This document shows, piece by piece, positions 8,339-15,687 of a DNA stretch of 33,266 nucleotides (positions within the stretch are counted from its first letter, which is position 1; the number at the start of each line of letters is the position of its first letter). The notes under the pieces are model-generated. The model was not told the DNA's origin. It made no database searches and saw nothing but the letters and a program-made list of their open reading frames with translations. The stretch is from Pirellulales bacterium (GTDB lineage Bacteria; Planctomycetota; Planctomycetia; Pirellulales; JACPPG01): contig DASXEJ010000014.1 in the NCBI GenBank assembly GCA_036490175.1, positions 1 to 33,266 on the forward strand, in the 5' to 3' direction. The translations under genes and the position numbers were made by a program.

Positions 8339-8411
8339 TGGACAGGGCGGGGGTTGAACCCGCGACACCTGGATTTTCAGTCCAGTGCTCTACCAACTGA
8401 GCTACCTGTCC
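8339..8411 (-). tRNA. tRNA-Phe (GAA)
   Basis: The minus strand folds as a complete cloverleaf: acceptor stem GGACAGG with CCTGTCC, D-arm with AGCTCAGTTGGTAGAGC, anticodon stem CTGGA/TCCAG around loop CTGAAAA (anticodon GAA), and T-arm GCGGGTTCAACCCCCGC. It is 73 bases including the discriminator A; CCA is not encoded. No base of the canonical fold appears damaged, so it should be functional. Confidence 0.97.
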
Positions 8412-9234
8412 GACGCGATCCCTGACGCACCGATGCCGAAGTGCCGGGCAGGCGCTTTACTGCGGGTGCTGCGGGAAAGCAGTACGGCAATCTACGGAGC
8501 GGGTTGCCGATTGTCAATCGCACCCGCCTCTGCTCGGCGCCCCACAAACCCCACTGTGCAAACGAGTTCGGGGCTCGTGGCCAGTCGGCCCTCGCTGCCC
8601 GAAATGTGCGCGAGCCGGGCCGCATGCCGCGGCCTGTGCGAAAGGCATCGCTCGCGCGGCCAGGGTGGCGCCCGGTTGCCACGGCGTTCGTCTGCGAGCG
8701 GATGACGTGTGTCTGCATCGGGCCACATAATTCAAACGGGCGCACCGGCACCGCGTCTTTATGGCATGGCGGAGTCCAAGCCTGTTGTCTTGCGGCTTGT
8801 GTGCGATCCAACAATACGTGGATCACACCGTGACGTGCCCCGGTTGCATCTGCGAGTGCAGCGCCGCGTGACGAGCGGCACCAAGCCTGGCGTCAATGGC
8901 AGCCTCGCAGGTTCCGGCACTTGCACTATATTTGCATTTGCTTAAGCAGCCATTGGCAAATTGTGAAAAATCAAACGGCCGACCGAACCAAACGTGCCGG
9001 TAGCGTTTACCTCGGCCTGGTAAGCGAGGGGGTCACGACGGCAGGTAATTCGTGCATCTTCGCACGCGCAGATTCCTGCTCATCGTCGGCAACACCGCTT
9101 TGGTTCGTCGCAGGAATCCGACCGTTTGCGAGAAACGCTCGCTGGCCGGCAACTACCGGATGCACTACCAGCCACGCTCCACACCTGATCTACTCAGGGC
9201 TGGGGCTAAGCACGTGAACATAGGATTTCGACGC
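8412..9234. other. Long intergenic stretch right of tRNA-Phe
   Basis: Apart from the tRNA promoter at 8489-8517 I see nothing supported. The open frames here (for example 8441-8833 plus, 8377-8826 minus) are Arg/Pro/Ala-rich and mirror each other, as expected of non-coding GC-rich sequence. Confidence 0.4.
8489..8517 (-). promoter_or_regulatory. Sigma-70-type promoter of tRNA-Phe
   Basis: On the minus strand a perfect TTGACA (8512-8517) is 17 bases from TAGATT (8489-8494), about 70-80 bases upstream of the mature tRNA 5' end. Confidence 0.7.
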
Positions 9235-9438
9235 ATGCCATTCTGCCGTTGCCCAAAGTGCAAGGTGCTCTTTACGGTCCAGGTCGACGACGAAAAGAAG
9301 TGGCGCGCCGAGAAGTGGCCCGACTACGCTGCCAGCGAGCTCGTCCCCGAGACGTGTGCGGCTTGTACAAAAAAGGCCCACGACCTCGAGATTGACGGAG
9401 AGGGTGGCGAGCAACTGCCGCAATTCGGCAAGTTCTAA
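9235..9438 (+). CDS. Small Cys-rich, zinc-ribbon-like protein
   Basis: From ATG 9235 (AGGA nine bases upstream) a 67-residue protein is read. It has Cys at 4, 6, 9, 41 and 44: CRCPKC near the N-terminus and ETCAAC later, a layout that suits one zinc-binding ribbon. Between them lies a charged segment with Trp/Lys/Glu, and the tail is acidic. The frame is open further upstream to 9052, but that part is basic and without pattern. The function is unknown; nucleic-acid or protein binding is only a guess. It stands alone. Confidence 0.55.
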   Translation: MPFCRCPKCKVLFTVQVDDEKKWRAEKWPDYAASELVPETCAACTKKAHDLEIDGEGGEQLPQFGKF

Positions 9439-9507
9439 TCGCATCTTCATTGCGACCGATTTGCGCTCTGTCGACAAAGCGGCGTACAAGGCACATGTCG
9501 GCCGAAC

Positions 9508-9921
9508 TCATTTCTCGGCCGTGGTTGGCGAAACGGATTGGGGCGCCCGCCGCGCTGGCTGCGTGTCGGTCCAGTCGAGCGACACGAATTCCAGTGTCGC
9601 CTCGGGAAACAGCACGCGGAGTTGATGCTCTGCCTCGGCGCTTTGCGCACCAGGCACAAGGCCGATGAAGGGAACGGTCTCGTCACCGAGAAAGCCTCTC
9701 CAAAAGGGAATCCGCACGTGTGCGTAAGGGTTATCAGAGCCCGCGAGCGGCGCACTCTTGTCGTCGAATGTCGTCACGATCGCGCCACGAGCACGCAGTG
9801 TCTCGATCATCGCCTGGCGCTGGTGAACAAGCGTCAATTCCCAGACGAACCACCATGCCCCGACCAAGAGTGTGGCCCCCAAACCTATCTGCAGCCAGCG
9901 GTGCCGGGAAGCTGGAATCAT
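9508..9921 (-). CDS. Hypothetical membrane-anchored protein
   Basis: The 137-residue protein has a short basic N-terminus with Arg-Trp-Leu-Gln and one membrane helix (about 9-28, GLGATLLVGAWWFVWEL). A mainly soluble part follows, with ALRARGAIVTTFDD-type and GFLGDETVPFIGLVPG segments. The arrangement (RWLQ, helix, then a helix with Arg/Gly-Ala-x-Val/Ile-x-x-x-Asp) is common among uncharacterised small planctomycete proteins. The function is unknown. It has no close neighbour on its strand. Confidence 0.65.
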   Translation of the reverse strand: MIPASRHRWLQIGLGATLLVGAWWFVWELTLVHQRQAMIETLRARGAIVTTFDDKSAPLAGSDNPYAHVRIPFWRGFLGDETVPFIGLVPGAQSAEAEHQLRVLFPEATLEFVSLDWTDTQPARRAPQSVSPTTAEK

Positions 9922-10204
9922 GCGGACCCGTCCGAACGTTTACGTTTCAACACGGACTCCCATCGGCGACGAAGTACAGTCTTATGACTGTCCGCAGTAT
10001 ACCGTCAGAGTTGCGCGCATATGCCCGTGCCAGGGTAAAGATATCGCGGCTGCGATCCCTGCTGACGGCGACGTAGCAGCTACGCGGGTACGTCCAACGC
10101 TGCCAGGACGAGCGATGTTGATCGGGCAGCCAGAAGGCAGCTGCTGCGGCGCTATACCGACACGCTACACGAAAACGCATCCCAGGAAACGCAGCGAGAA
10201 TTCC

Positions 10205-10723
10205 TCACTCGCGGTCGGAGAGGAACTGGTCTTTTATAAACGTGTCCATTTCGGTGGTGCGGCATACGTCGCAGCGACGGCCCGAGCGATTGGCGGCGAC
10301 CAGCACCGCTTGCATCAAGGCTGGCCAGATCGTATTCGCCTGGGTCGCTCCCTCTGCTTTGTCGGCCGCTGCTTCAACAGGTATCCGCAGGCCAAGCTCG
10401 ATGCCAGCCGTGGGTGGTAGACCGTCCACGACCGCATCCGCGAACCGGCGCAATACCCGTAGCAAAGATGGTTTATTGAGGCTGTGGCCCGCGTCACGGC
10501 GCAGCAAACGCGGAATCGAGCAACTCGTAACCTGCTCCGTGTGCTGCGCGCCTTCGGCCCGAAGCTCGATCAACCCACCGCCCGACAAGTCGTAGGTAAC
10601 CTTCAATGTTCCGCGATTCGGAATGCCAGCCGCGAAGGCGGCGCATTCCTCGAACGACTCGTGAAAATTAGACACAACCGCCCCCTCGCGTCGCCGATGC
10701 CGCGTAAATCCTATTGCTGTCAT
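10205..10723 (-). CDS. Hypothetical protein
   Basis: The frame from ATG 10721-10723 gives 172 residues; a TTG five codons earlier is also possible. The composition is that of a normal soluble protein, with an alternating strand/helix pattern: NRGTLKVTYDLSGGGLIELRAEG, then SLLRVLRRFADAVVDGL. A CDVC pair lies near the C-terminus. I do not recognise a family. No clear Shine-Dalgarno, signal peptide or membrane helix is present. Balanced codon use and length favour a real gene. Confidence 0.5.
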   Translation of the reverse strand: MTAIGFTRHRRREGAVVSNFHESFEECAAFAAGIPNRGTLKVTYDLSGGGLIELRAEGAQHTEQVTSCSIPRLLRRDAGHSLNKPSLLRVLRRFADAVVDGLPPTAGIELGLRIPVEAAADKAEGATQANTIWPALMQAVLVAANRSGRRCDVCRTTEMDTFIKDQFLSDRE

Positions 10724-11052
10724 GGTCCGTTTATCCAAGGGTCGAGATTCAATAATCGCAAGTTGTGCGCCAACCGTGCGACGTGTTTCGAAATTCGCTT
10801 TAGGCGGGTTGCAGCGGTTGTTGACCGTCCCGGTGCGTCGGTTCTGCTAGAAAAACCGCATTGGGGGCAGGTGGAAATTGATCTTGCTAGCGTCAAGCTG
10901 AGCGAACAGCGATCAATAGCCGCTCTACCACCTCGCGTTCGGCACGAATTACCCGCGACGGTACGCTTGAATTCGTCGCAAGCAGCGCGCGTTCTACCGA
11001 TTCGCTGTGTCTGAATTTTGACGAGTGCGTTAACGCCGCGCGCGGAAATCCG
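10724..11052. other. Intergenic stretch
   Basis: Nothing recognised; the open frames here are short and patternless. Confidence 0.4.
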
Positions 11053-11349
11053 CTAGCGTATGTCGGTCGGCTTTCCGAGCGGCGCAAGCACGTCGAGGAG
11101 TTCCTTGATGGCAGCGATGTCGTCAAAATACCCAGGATCGCTCGGCACGCCCCGACGCTGCTCCATTTGGGCGCTGACAGGCGGCTTTCCTGTGGATTCC
11201 ACAATGTCGTGGTACAACGCCCACGCATATTGGCTGGCGATCGATGAAATCGTAGCGCGGGCCGCGGCCGGACGCTGTTCGTCGTTGGCTTCACTGACCA
11301 GGTCGCGCAGCACGTTGGCAATCTGGCCTTGTCGCACGCTCGTTTCCAT
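11053..11349 (-). CDS. Small hypothetical helical protein
   Basis: The start is the ATG at 11347-11349, because AGGAG lies nine bases upstream; the open frame continues 19 codons further without such a site. The 98-residue product is mostly helical and charged: QIANVLRDLVSEANDE, AARATISSIASQYAWALYHDIV, DDIAAIKELLDVLAPLG. It has no signal peptide, membrane helix or known motif. The function is unknown; a small cytoplasmic protein is inferred. Confidence 0.55.
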   Translation of the reverse strand: METSVRQGQIANVLRDLVSEANDEQRPAAARATISSIASQYAWALYHDIVESTGKPPVSAQMEQRRGVPSDPGYFDDIAAIKELLDVLAPLGKPTDIR

Positions 11350-11820
11350 GATGCCCGTCTCCTGAGGGGTCTGATCGAGGACCTTGTAGTGCAATAGACG
11401 TACCACAGCAAACGATGTCCTGATGCTTTCATCCTATTCGCGTACGAACTGGCGAATCTGCCACAATCTGGCCTCGCCGGAAACGAGGCAACGTGCACCG
11501 CCGAGCATGCCGCCATGGCTGCCGCGATGCCGCACTCGCGCTCCAACGCGGTACGCCGGTCGAACCTCACACCCGCGGGCGGCGCGAGCCCTTTATCTCT
11601 ACGATTTGGCCATTTGGCTGCCAGCAAGCGGCCTGGAAACGCACCTTCCGCCGACAAGTCGTTTTTGACCTATAGTTGAGTGGTTGCGGCGGCATCTTGC
11701 TCCGCGATGAACGCAGCCAAAGCCGCCGGGCGGTCACTCATCGCCCGCGCGGCTTTTATTGCGCCCGTAGCAATGCAATGTGCCGCGCGGGTAGCAACGC
11801 CGCGAAAACGTCGCACACAT
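11350..11820. other. Intergenic stretch with a hairpin
   Basis: No gene supported. It holds the hairpin described at 11719-11760, about 60 bp past the stop of the PEP-CTERM frame at 11821. Confidence 0.4.
11719..11760. terminator. Terminator-like hairpin
   Basis: Arms 11719-11731 and 11743-11756 form a GC-rich stem of about 13 bp with one bulge and an 11-base loop. The better T-tract (TTTTATT) is on the plus strand, yet both flanking genes run on the minus strand, where only three T follow. It may act for the PEP-CTERM gene or in both directions. Confidence 0.45.
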
Positions 11821-13263
11821 CTAGCGCCCGCAATTGCGCCGTCGTCCAACACACAGCGTGGCGCACGCCAACAGCGCTAAGGCGGCGGTCGTTGGCTCTG
11901 GCACTTGCGTGGCTGTTCCGCCGCCGACGGAGTGAAGCCAGTTACCGGCCACCAGGTTGATATCGAGCCCGTTGACGATTCCATCGCTATTCGCGTCTCC
12001 AGCAATGCCGGTGCCTGCTGCTAACCACTTGGTGGCGATCTGATTCACGTCCAATCCGTTGACGATACCGTCGGCATTGACGTCGCCGCTGATGGTCACG
12101 CTTAGATTGCCAGTTGTGTAGAGCTGCGACGCATTCCAAGACAACCCTGTCGCCAAGGCTGGCAGGTTTAATTGCGAGAAGGTACCGACTTCGCTCCCCC
12201 AGGTGAACAGGTGAAACACTTGACCGACATGCGGTGCGAACCCCGTCAGATTTACTTGCAATGTGCCATCGAGGCTGAGCTGGCCCGCGACGTCGATCTT
12301 GTCGTAGCCGCTACCCGCCGTCGCGCCGGCGATTTGTAAGGTAGTGATGTTCGTGTGTTGCAGCGCTACGTTGCCGCCGAAGGTCATGTCGACCGGAATG
12401 CTCGGCGCCAGCCCGCCAGCAAATGTTGCCGTGCCGGTTCCCGCCGTGCCGTGCTGGCCGTAGAACCCTCCTTGAAACGAAGCGCTCGATCCCGGGTCGA
12501 TCGTGAACGTGCCGTTGTTAATGATCCCGCCGAAGAACGTGTGGCTTTGCGTGCCCGAGACTTCGATCGTGCCGCCGGTGCCGAGGTTGCTAACCAGGCT
12601 ATACACGCTTGCCTGACCGGTGAACTGCACGCTGCCGCCATTAGCCAATCCAGCGGTCGTGCTGAGGGTGCCGCTTCCTTCGATCATTGAGCCCGGCCCG
12701 TTGCCGAGTAAACCCCGCACGTCCAACTCACCGCCATTGAGGCTTATCGTGCCGGAATTGACAGAGTTGTTGAACGCGATCAAATCGGAATTCGGTCCCA
12801 CCAGTACCAGGCCATGATTGCTCAGGCCCGTCGTCGAGAATGTCGCTCCTTGTTCCACTTTGAATTCCGAGCTCGCATCGGCTACCGATACTGCACCGGC
12901 GAGCGCCACCGAGAGGGGCTGGCCGACGAAATCGGCTACGCCGCCGTTGCTGACCGTAATCGTGTTGGCGGTCAGGGCGCCGCCGGTCATCGTGAAGTTG
13001 GCGCTACTGCCTGTGCCATCGACCGTCAGACTACTGGTATTCAAAGTGCCCCCGGCCAGTGTCAGCGAGCCGCCATTGTTGACCGTTGTCGTCTGGCCGA
13101 CGATCAGACCCTTGCTGGCATCCAGCGTCAGATTTGTTCCCAGTAATTGACCAGTTCCCACTGCGACGCTCGTCGGGCCGGTATTGGCATTGGTAAATGT
13201 ATTCGTTCCAGGACCAGCTGGCGGGATCGAAAAAGCGGAACGCGCCATCGCTAACACCGCCAC
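11821..13263 (-). CDS. PEP-CTERM/dockerin protein, C-terminal part of a frameshifted gene
   Basis: This frame continues the protein of 13031-14182 after a frameshift at about 13223-13225; its own GTG start at 13263 is probably not used. In order it holds autotransporter-like beta-helix repeats (TTTVNNGGSLTLAGGTLNTS and several like it, up to about residue 260) and a beta-rich region (GYDKIDVAGQLSLDGTLQV). Two dockerin type I repeats follow (GDVNADGIVNGLDVNQIATKW and DANSDGIVNGLDINLVAGNW, Ca-binding Asp/Asn ladders). The end is a PEP-CTERM signal: VPEPTTAALALLACATLC then Arg-Arg-Arg. PEP-CTERM tails are sorted by an exosortase. Deleting one C of the CCC (minus strand) gives an uninterrupted join FFDPPAGPGTNTFTN. 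Confidence 0.8.
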   Translation of the reverse strand: MAVLAMARSAFSIPPAGPGTNTFTNANTGPTSVAVGTGQLLGTNLTLDASKGLIVGQTTTVNNGGSLTLAGGTLNTSSLTVDGTGSSANFTMTGGALTANTITVSNGGVADFVGQPLSVALAGAVSVADASSEFKVEQGATFSTTGLSNHGLVLVGPNSDLIAFNNSVNSGTISLNGGELDVRGLLGNGPGSMIEGSGTLSTTAGLANGGSVQFTGQASVYSLVSNLGTGGTIEVSGTQSHTFFGGIINNGTFTIDPGSSASFQGGFYGQHGTAGTGTATFAGGLAPSIPVDMTFGGNVALQHTNITTLQIAGATAGSGYDKIDVAGQLSLDGTLQVNLTGFAPHVGQVFHLFTWGSEVGTFSQLNLPALATGLSWNASQLYTTGNLSVTISGDVNADGIVNGLDVNQIATKWLAAGTGIAGDANSDGIVNGLDINLVAGNWLHSVGGGTATQVPEPTTAALALLACATLCVGRRRNCGR

Positions 13264-14182
13264 CGCCCGATTGCTGACCGCCGGCGTAGACCATTCCGGT
13301 AGGCGCTACCGAGACCGTAACTGCGTCGAATGGTTGGCCATTGATGGTCGCGGCAACCGTCTCCAAGTAGGTTCCGGTCGTCGAGAATACTTTGATGCCG
13401 GCCGCGATGTCGGCCACATAGACTAGCCCCGTGTTGCTGACCGCAACGCCTTCAGGTGTATTGAGCTGCCCTGGGCCAGATGCATCACCGATCGACGACT
13501 CATAACTCCCGCCCGCTGAAAACACCTCGACCCGATGATTGCTGCTGTCCGTCGCGTACAGATTCGCGCTGGTGGAATCAAGCGCCATCGCGCCGACGCC
13601 CGCAACGCCAAACTGTCCCGGTCCGGATCCGACGGATCCAAAGGATCCCAGCGACGGATACGTGGTGCCGTCGAACGCGGTGCTATAGACCTGAATCGTG
13701 CTGCTGTTCCCTACGTACAGTGAACCAGATGTGCTCGTTACGACGCCGGTCGGATCAACAATTCCTCCTGAACTTGGCAGGTCGCGCACAAAGCCACCGC
13801 CTGAATTAATCACGGCGACGTCTTCCGAATTATTCACCGAAACGTAATAGGTTCCGTCGGGGCCTATGTTTGAGTAACCTCCGCCGAGAGTTTTCGACGA
13901 CAGCGCTGTCTGTAGATAGGTACCGTCGGCCGCATAGGTATTGGCAACGTTACTGTCGTCTGGAACCCCCTGAGTGACGACGATCTGTCCGTTCGGACCA
14001 ACATTACTGACGTACAACGGCATCTGGACATAACCCGGACTGTTCACGGGCCCATTGGCGAATTGGTTCAACAACGTGAACTGCGCATAGCTGCTGCTAA
14101 CGCCGGTGGCCAGCGCGATCGTGGATACGACGATGACAAATAAGACTCGGGGGAAGACGTCGCGGCTACGGTACACGCTCAT
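13031..14182 (-). CDS. NHL-repeat secreted protein, N-terminal part of a frameshifted gene
   Basis: Starting at ATG 14180-14182, the protein has a signal peptide (about 1-33, ending SSSYAQ). NHL/beta-propeller repeats follow, each with the pattern G-x-(V/L)-Y-V-x-(D/N)...V-x-V-F/Y: GTYYVSVNNSEDVAVIN, GSLYVGNSSTIQVYS, ANLYATDSSNHRVEVF, GLVYVADIAAGIKVF. Meaningful sequence stops at GAFRFFDP (about 13230); the remaining residues to the stop at 13031 are an out-of-frame reading of the beta-helix part. With the frame at 11821 it makes one protein of about 785 residues: signal, NHL propeller, beta-helix, dockerin pair, PEP-CTERM. The break may be a true mutation or a one-base sequencing error. Confidence 0.75.
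   Translation of the reverse strand: MSVYRSRDVFPRVLFVIVVSTIALATGVSSSYAQFTLLNQFANGPVNSPGYVQMPLYVSNVGPNGQIVVTQGVPDDSNVANTYAADGTYLQTALSSKTLGGGYSNIGPDGTYYVSVNNSEDVAVINSGGGFVRDLPSSGGIVDPTGVVTSTSGSLYVGNSSTIQVYSTAFDGTTYPSLGSFGSVGSGPGQFGVAGVGAMALDSTSANLYATDSSNHRVEVFSAGGSYESSIGDASGPGQLNTPEGVAVSNTGLVYVADIAAGIKVFSTTGTYLETVAATINGQPFDAVTVSVAPTGMVYAGGQQSGGGGVSDGAFRFFDPASWSWNEYIYQCQYRPDERRSGNWSITGNKSDAGCQQGSDRRPDDNGQQWRLADTGRGHFEYQ
13222..13240 (-). other. Frameshift point between two halves of one gene
   Basis: Minus-strand reading TTC-GAT-CCC-GCC leads into nonsense. Removing one C gives TTC-GAT-CCG-CCA-GCT and continues into the downstream frame. There is no classical slippery heptamer immediately here, although a short T-run (TTTTT) sits just before. 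Confidence 0.7.
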
Positions 14183-14532
14183 AGTAGAGAAGCTCGTTGT
14201 TGTTGCCCGATTTTGTGGACGTTGTGTGTCATCGCCTCGGCAGGCTATCGATAAGCGAGCGCACGGGCAGTCTGCGGTCGTAATCGCCACTCGGTTGCAA
14301 ATCGATGCCGCCGGCGGCTATCGCTGTTGCGGTAGATCGCCGCGCCGCGAGTGGATTAGGCTGGCCACCCAAGAGCCTAGATGCTGCTGGCACCCAGGGC
14401 AAGGCAAATGCACGTCGCAGTCCCAGAGATGCGACGAATGAAAAGGGGAGGCGCGCCGCATGCTTTCAGCATTTCGGCCCGAGTAAATGGCGAGCGCAGG
14501 TGTCGGCTACGGGGTGTCCCGTCAGGGCAGGT
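14183..14532. other. Intergenic stretch
   Basis: It holds the upstream region of the NHL/PEP-CTERM gene and the downstream region of nothing on the plus strand. No promoter pair or hairpin was clear enough to call. Confidence 0.4.
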
Positions 14533-15174
14533 CTAATGGGCCGGCTGGCGCGCAGCGGGACTGGGAATGCTGCGGGGTAGCAGCCCTGGGGGCCGCAGGG
14601 TCGACCGTCCCACGTCGTCGTTTTCCAACTCGCCTGCCGTCGTGGCCGCTAGCGGCGGTAACCCGAGATACACGGCCCGGTGCGATACGGTCGACGAACC
14701 AACCAGCACGCGCGCATCACCGTCGCGCACCTTCCCATCGGCCAATTCGGACACGATATGTGCCGGCGAGGACGGCCGCTTCTTCAGTTGATCCATGCGA
14801 TAGAGAACGGAAGTCAACGGAGGCAATCGTCGCGCGCCAAGCGAACTATCCGTCGTCAGCGTTCCGCCTTGCACGGCGCTAGTCAATTGAATGCCGCTTC
14901 CCACCTTGTTTGCATTCCGCTGCGGCACGAATGCCGCCGGCAACGATTGCCGATCAGGCCAACTGGCCGCCAGACGATTCGTGGCCGTGGGCGACGTGCG
15001 CGGCGTGTCCGCATGCGATCGGACAGAAGTCGTCAGTGGGGGCAAACGACGAACGCGCAGCGTCTCGTCCGATTCCTGCGCCTGGGCCAACTCTGCCCAT
15101 ACCGCTCCGCACAGCAGCGCTATGGCGCCGTACCTCAGCAGCGACCAAGCGGTGAATAATCGAGAAGACTTCAT
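14533..15174 (-). CDS. Secreted protein with RRLPPLT repeats
   Basis: From ATG 15172-15174 the 213-residue protein has a signal peptide (about 1-33, GAIALLCGAVWAELAQAQ); a GTG five codons upstream is the alternative start. The mature part is Pro/Ser/Thr/Arg-rich and probably disordered. The heptamer RRLPPLT occurs twice (about residues 42-48 and 115-121), and a third, weaker copy (LGLPPLA) about residue 170. The copies are spaced about 73 and 55 residues apart. No enzyme motif, membrane helix or anchor is visible. It lies upstream of the PEP-CTERM gene on the same strand, but 350 bp away. The function is unknown; a short linear binding motif is a guess. Confidence 0.6.
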   Translation of the reverse strand: MKSSRLFTAWSLLRYGAIALLCGAVWAELAQAQESDETLRVRRLPPLTTSVRSHADTPRTSPTATNRLAASWPDRQSLPAAFVPQRNANKVGSGIQLTSAVQGGTLTTDSSLGARRLPPLTSVLYRMDQLKKRPSSPAHIVSELADGKVRDGDARVLVGSSTVSHRAVYLGLPPLAATTAGELENDDVGRSTLRPPGLLPRSIPSPAARQPAH

Positions 15175-15687
15175 AGTCAAAAGCTTCACCGACGGGAGGC
15201 TGACGAGTAACTGACTGTTTCCACCACCGGGCCGATCGCGTCGTGTGACTCATCGCGATCAAGCGATGGTCCCTCTTGCCGATCGGGCAAGATCGACGAG
15301 TTATACGAGCAGTATCGGCCAAAGCGGATTTGCGGCTGGACTGCGTTACCGACAGATCACGATCGTCGTAACGCCGCGCAAAGAGGGCAAACTTTACCGT
15401 CGCCAAAGGGCATATGCCTGGCGCAACGCTGTCACTCGCTGGGCGTTAAACTCTGACTAGTTTGCCACGCCCAGACGACTATGCCAGCGGTCTGGACCAA
15501 CGGCACAGGTACGTTTCGGCTACCCTGGCCAATTCTTTGGGGGGGCAGATCGTGTTTCATGGTGCCAGCCGGGGCCGGATTGCCACGACGATTTCAGCAG
15601 TCACAATAGGGCCCAGTGCCCTTGCCGTTGCACGCCGGGGCAGGTTCCCGCCTTCCTAACACCTTCCAAGTCTCGGTGATTGTTCCC
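15175..15687. other. Divergent intergenic region
   Basis: It separates the LPPL-repeat gene (leftward) from the large cytochrome c gene (rightward). No confident promoter, operator or RNA was seen; the open frames on both strands are shadows of each other. Confidence 0.4.

Noticed and set aside
10893..11657. 254-codon minus frame
   Set aside because: It overlaps the better-supported small gene at 11053-11349 in another frame and is Arg/Ser/Cys-rich, as expected for a shadow frame.
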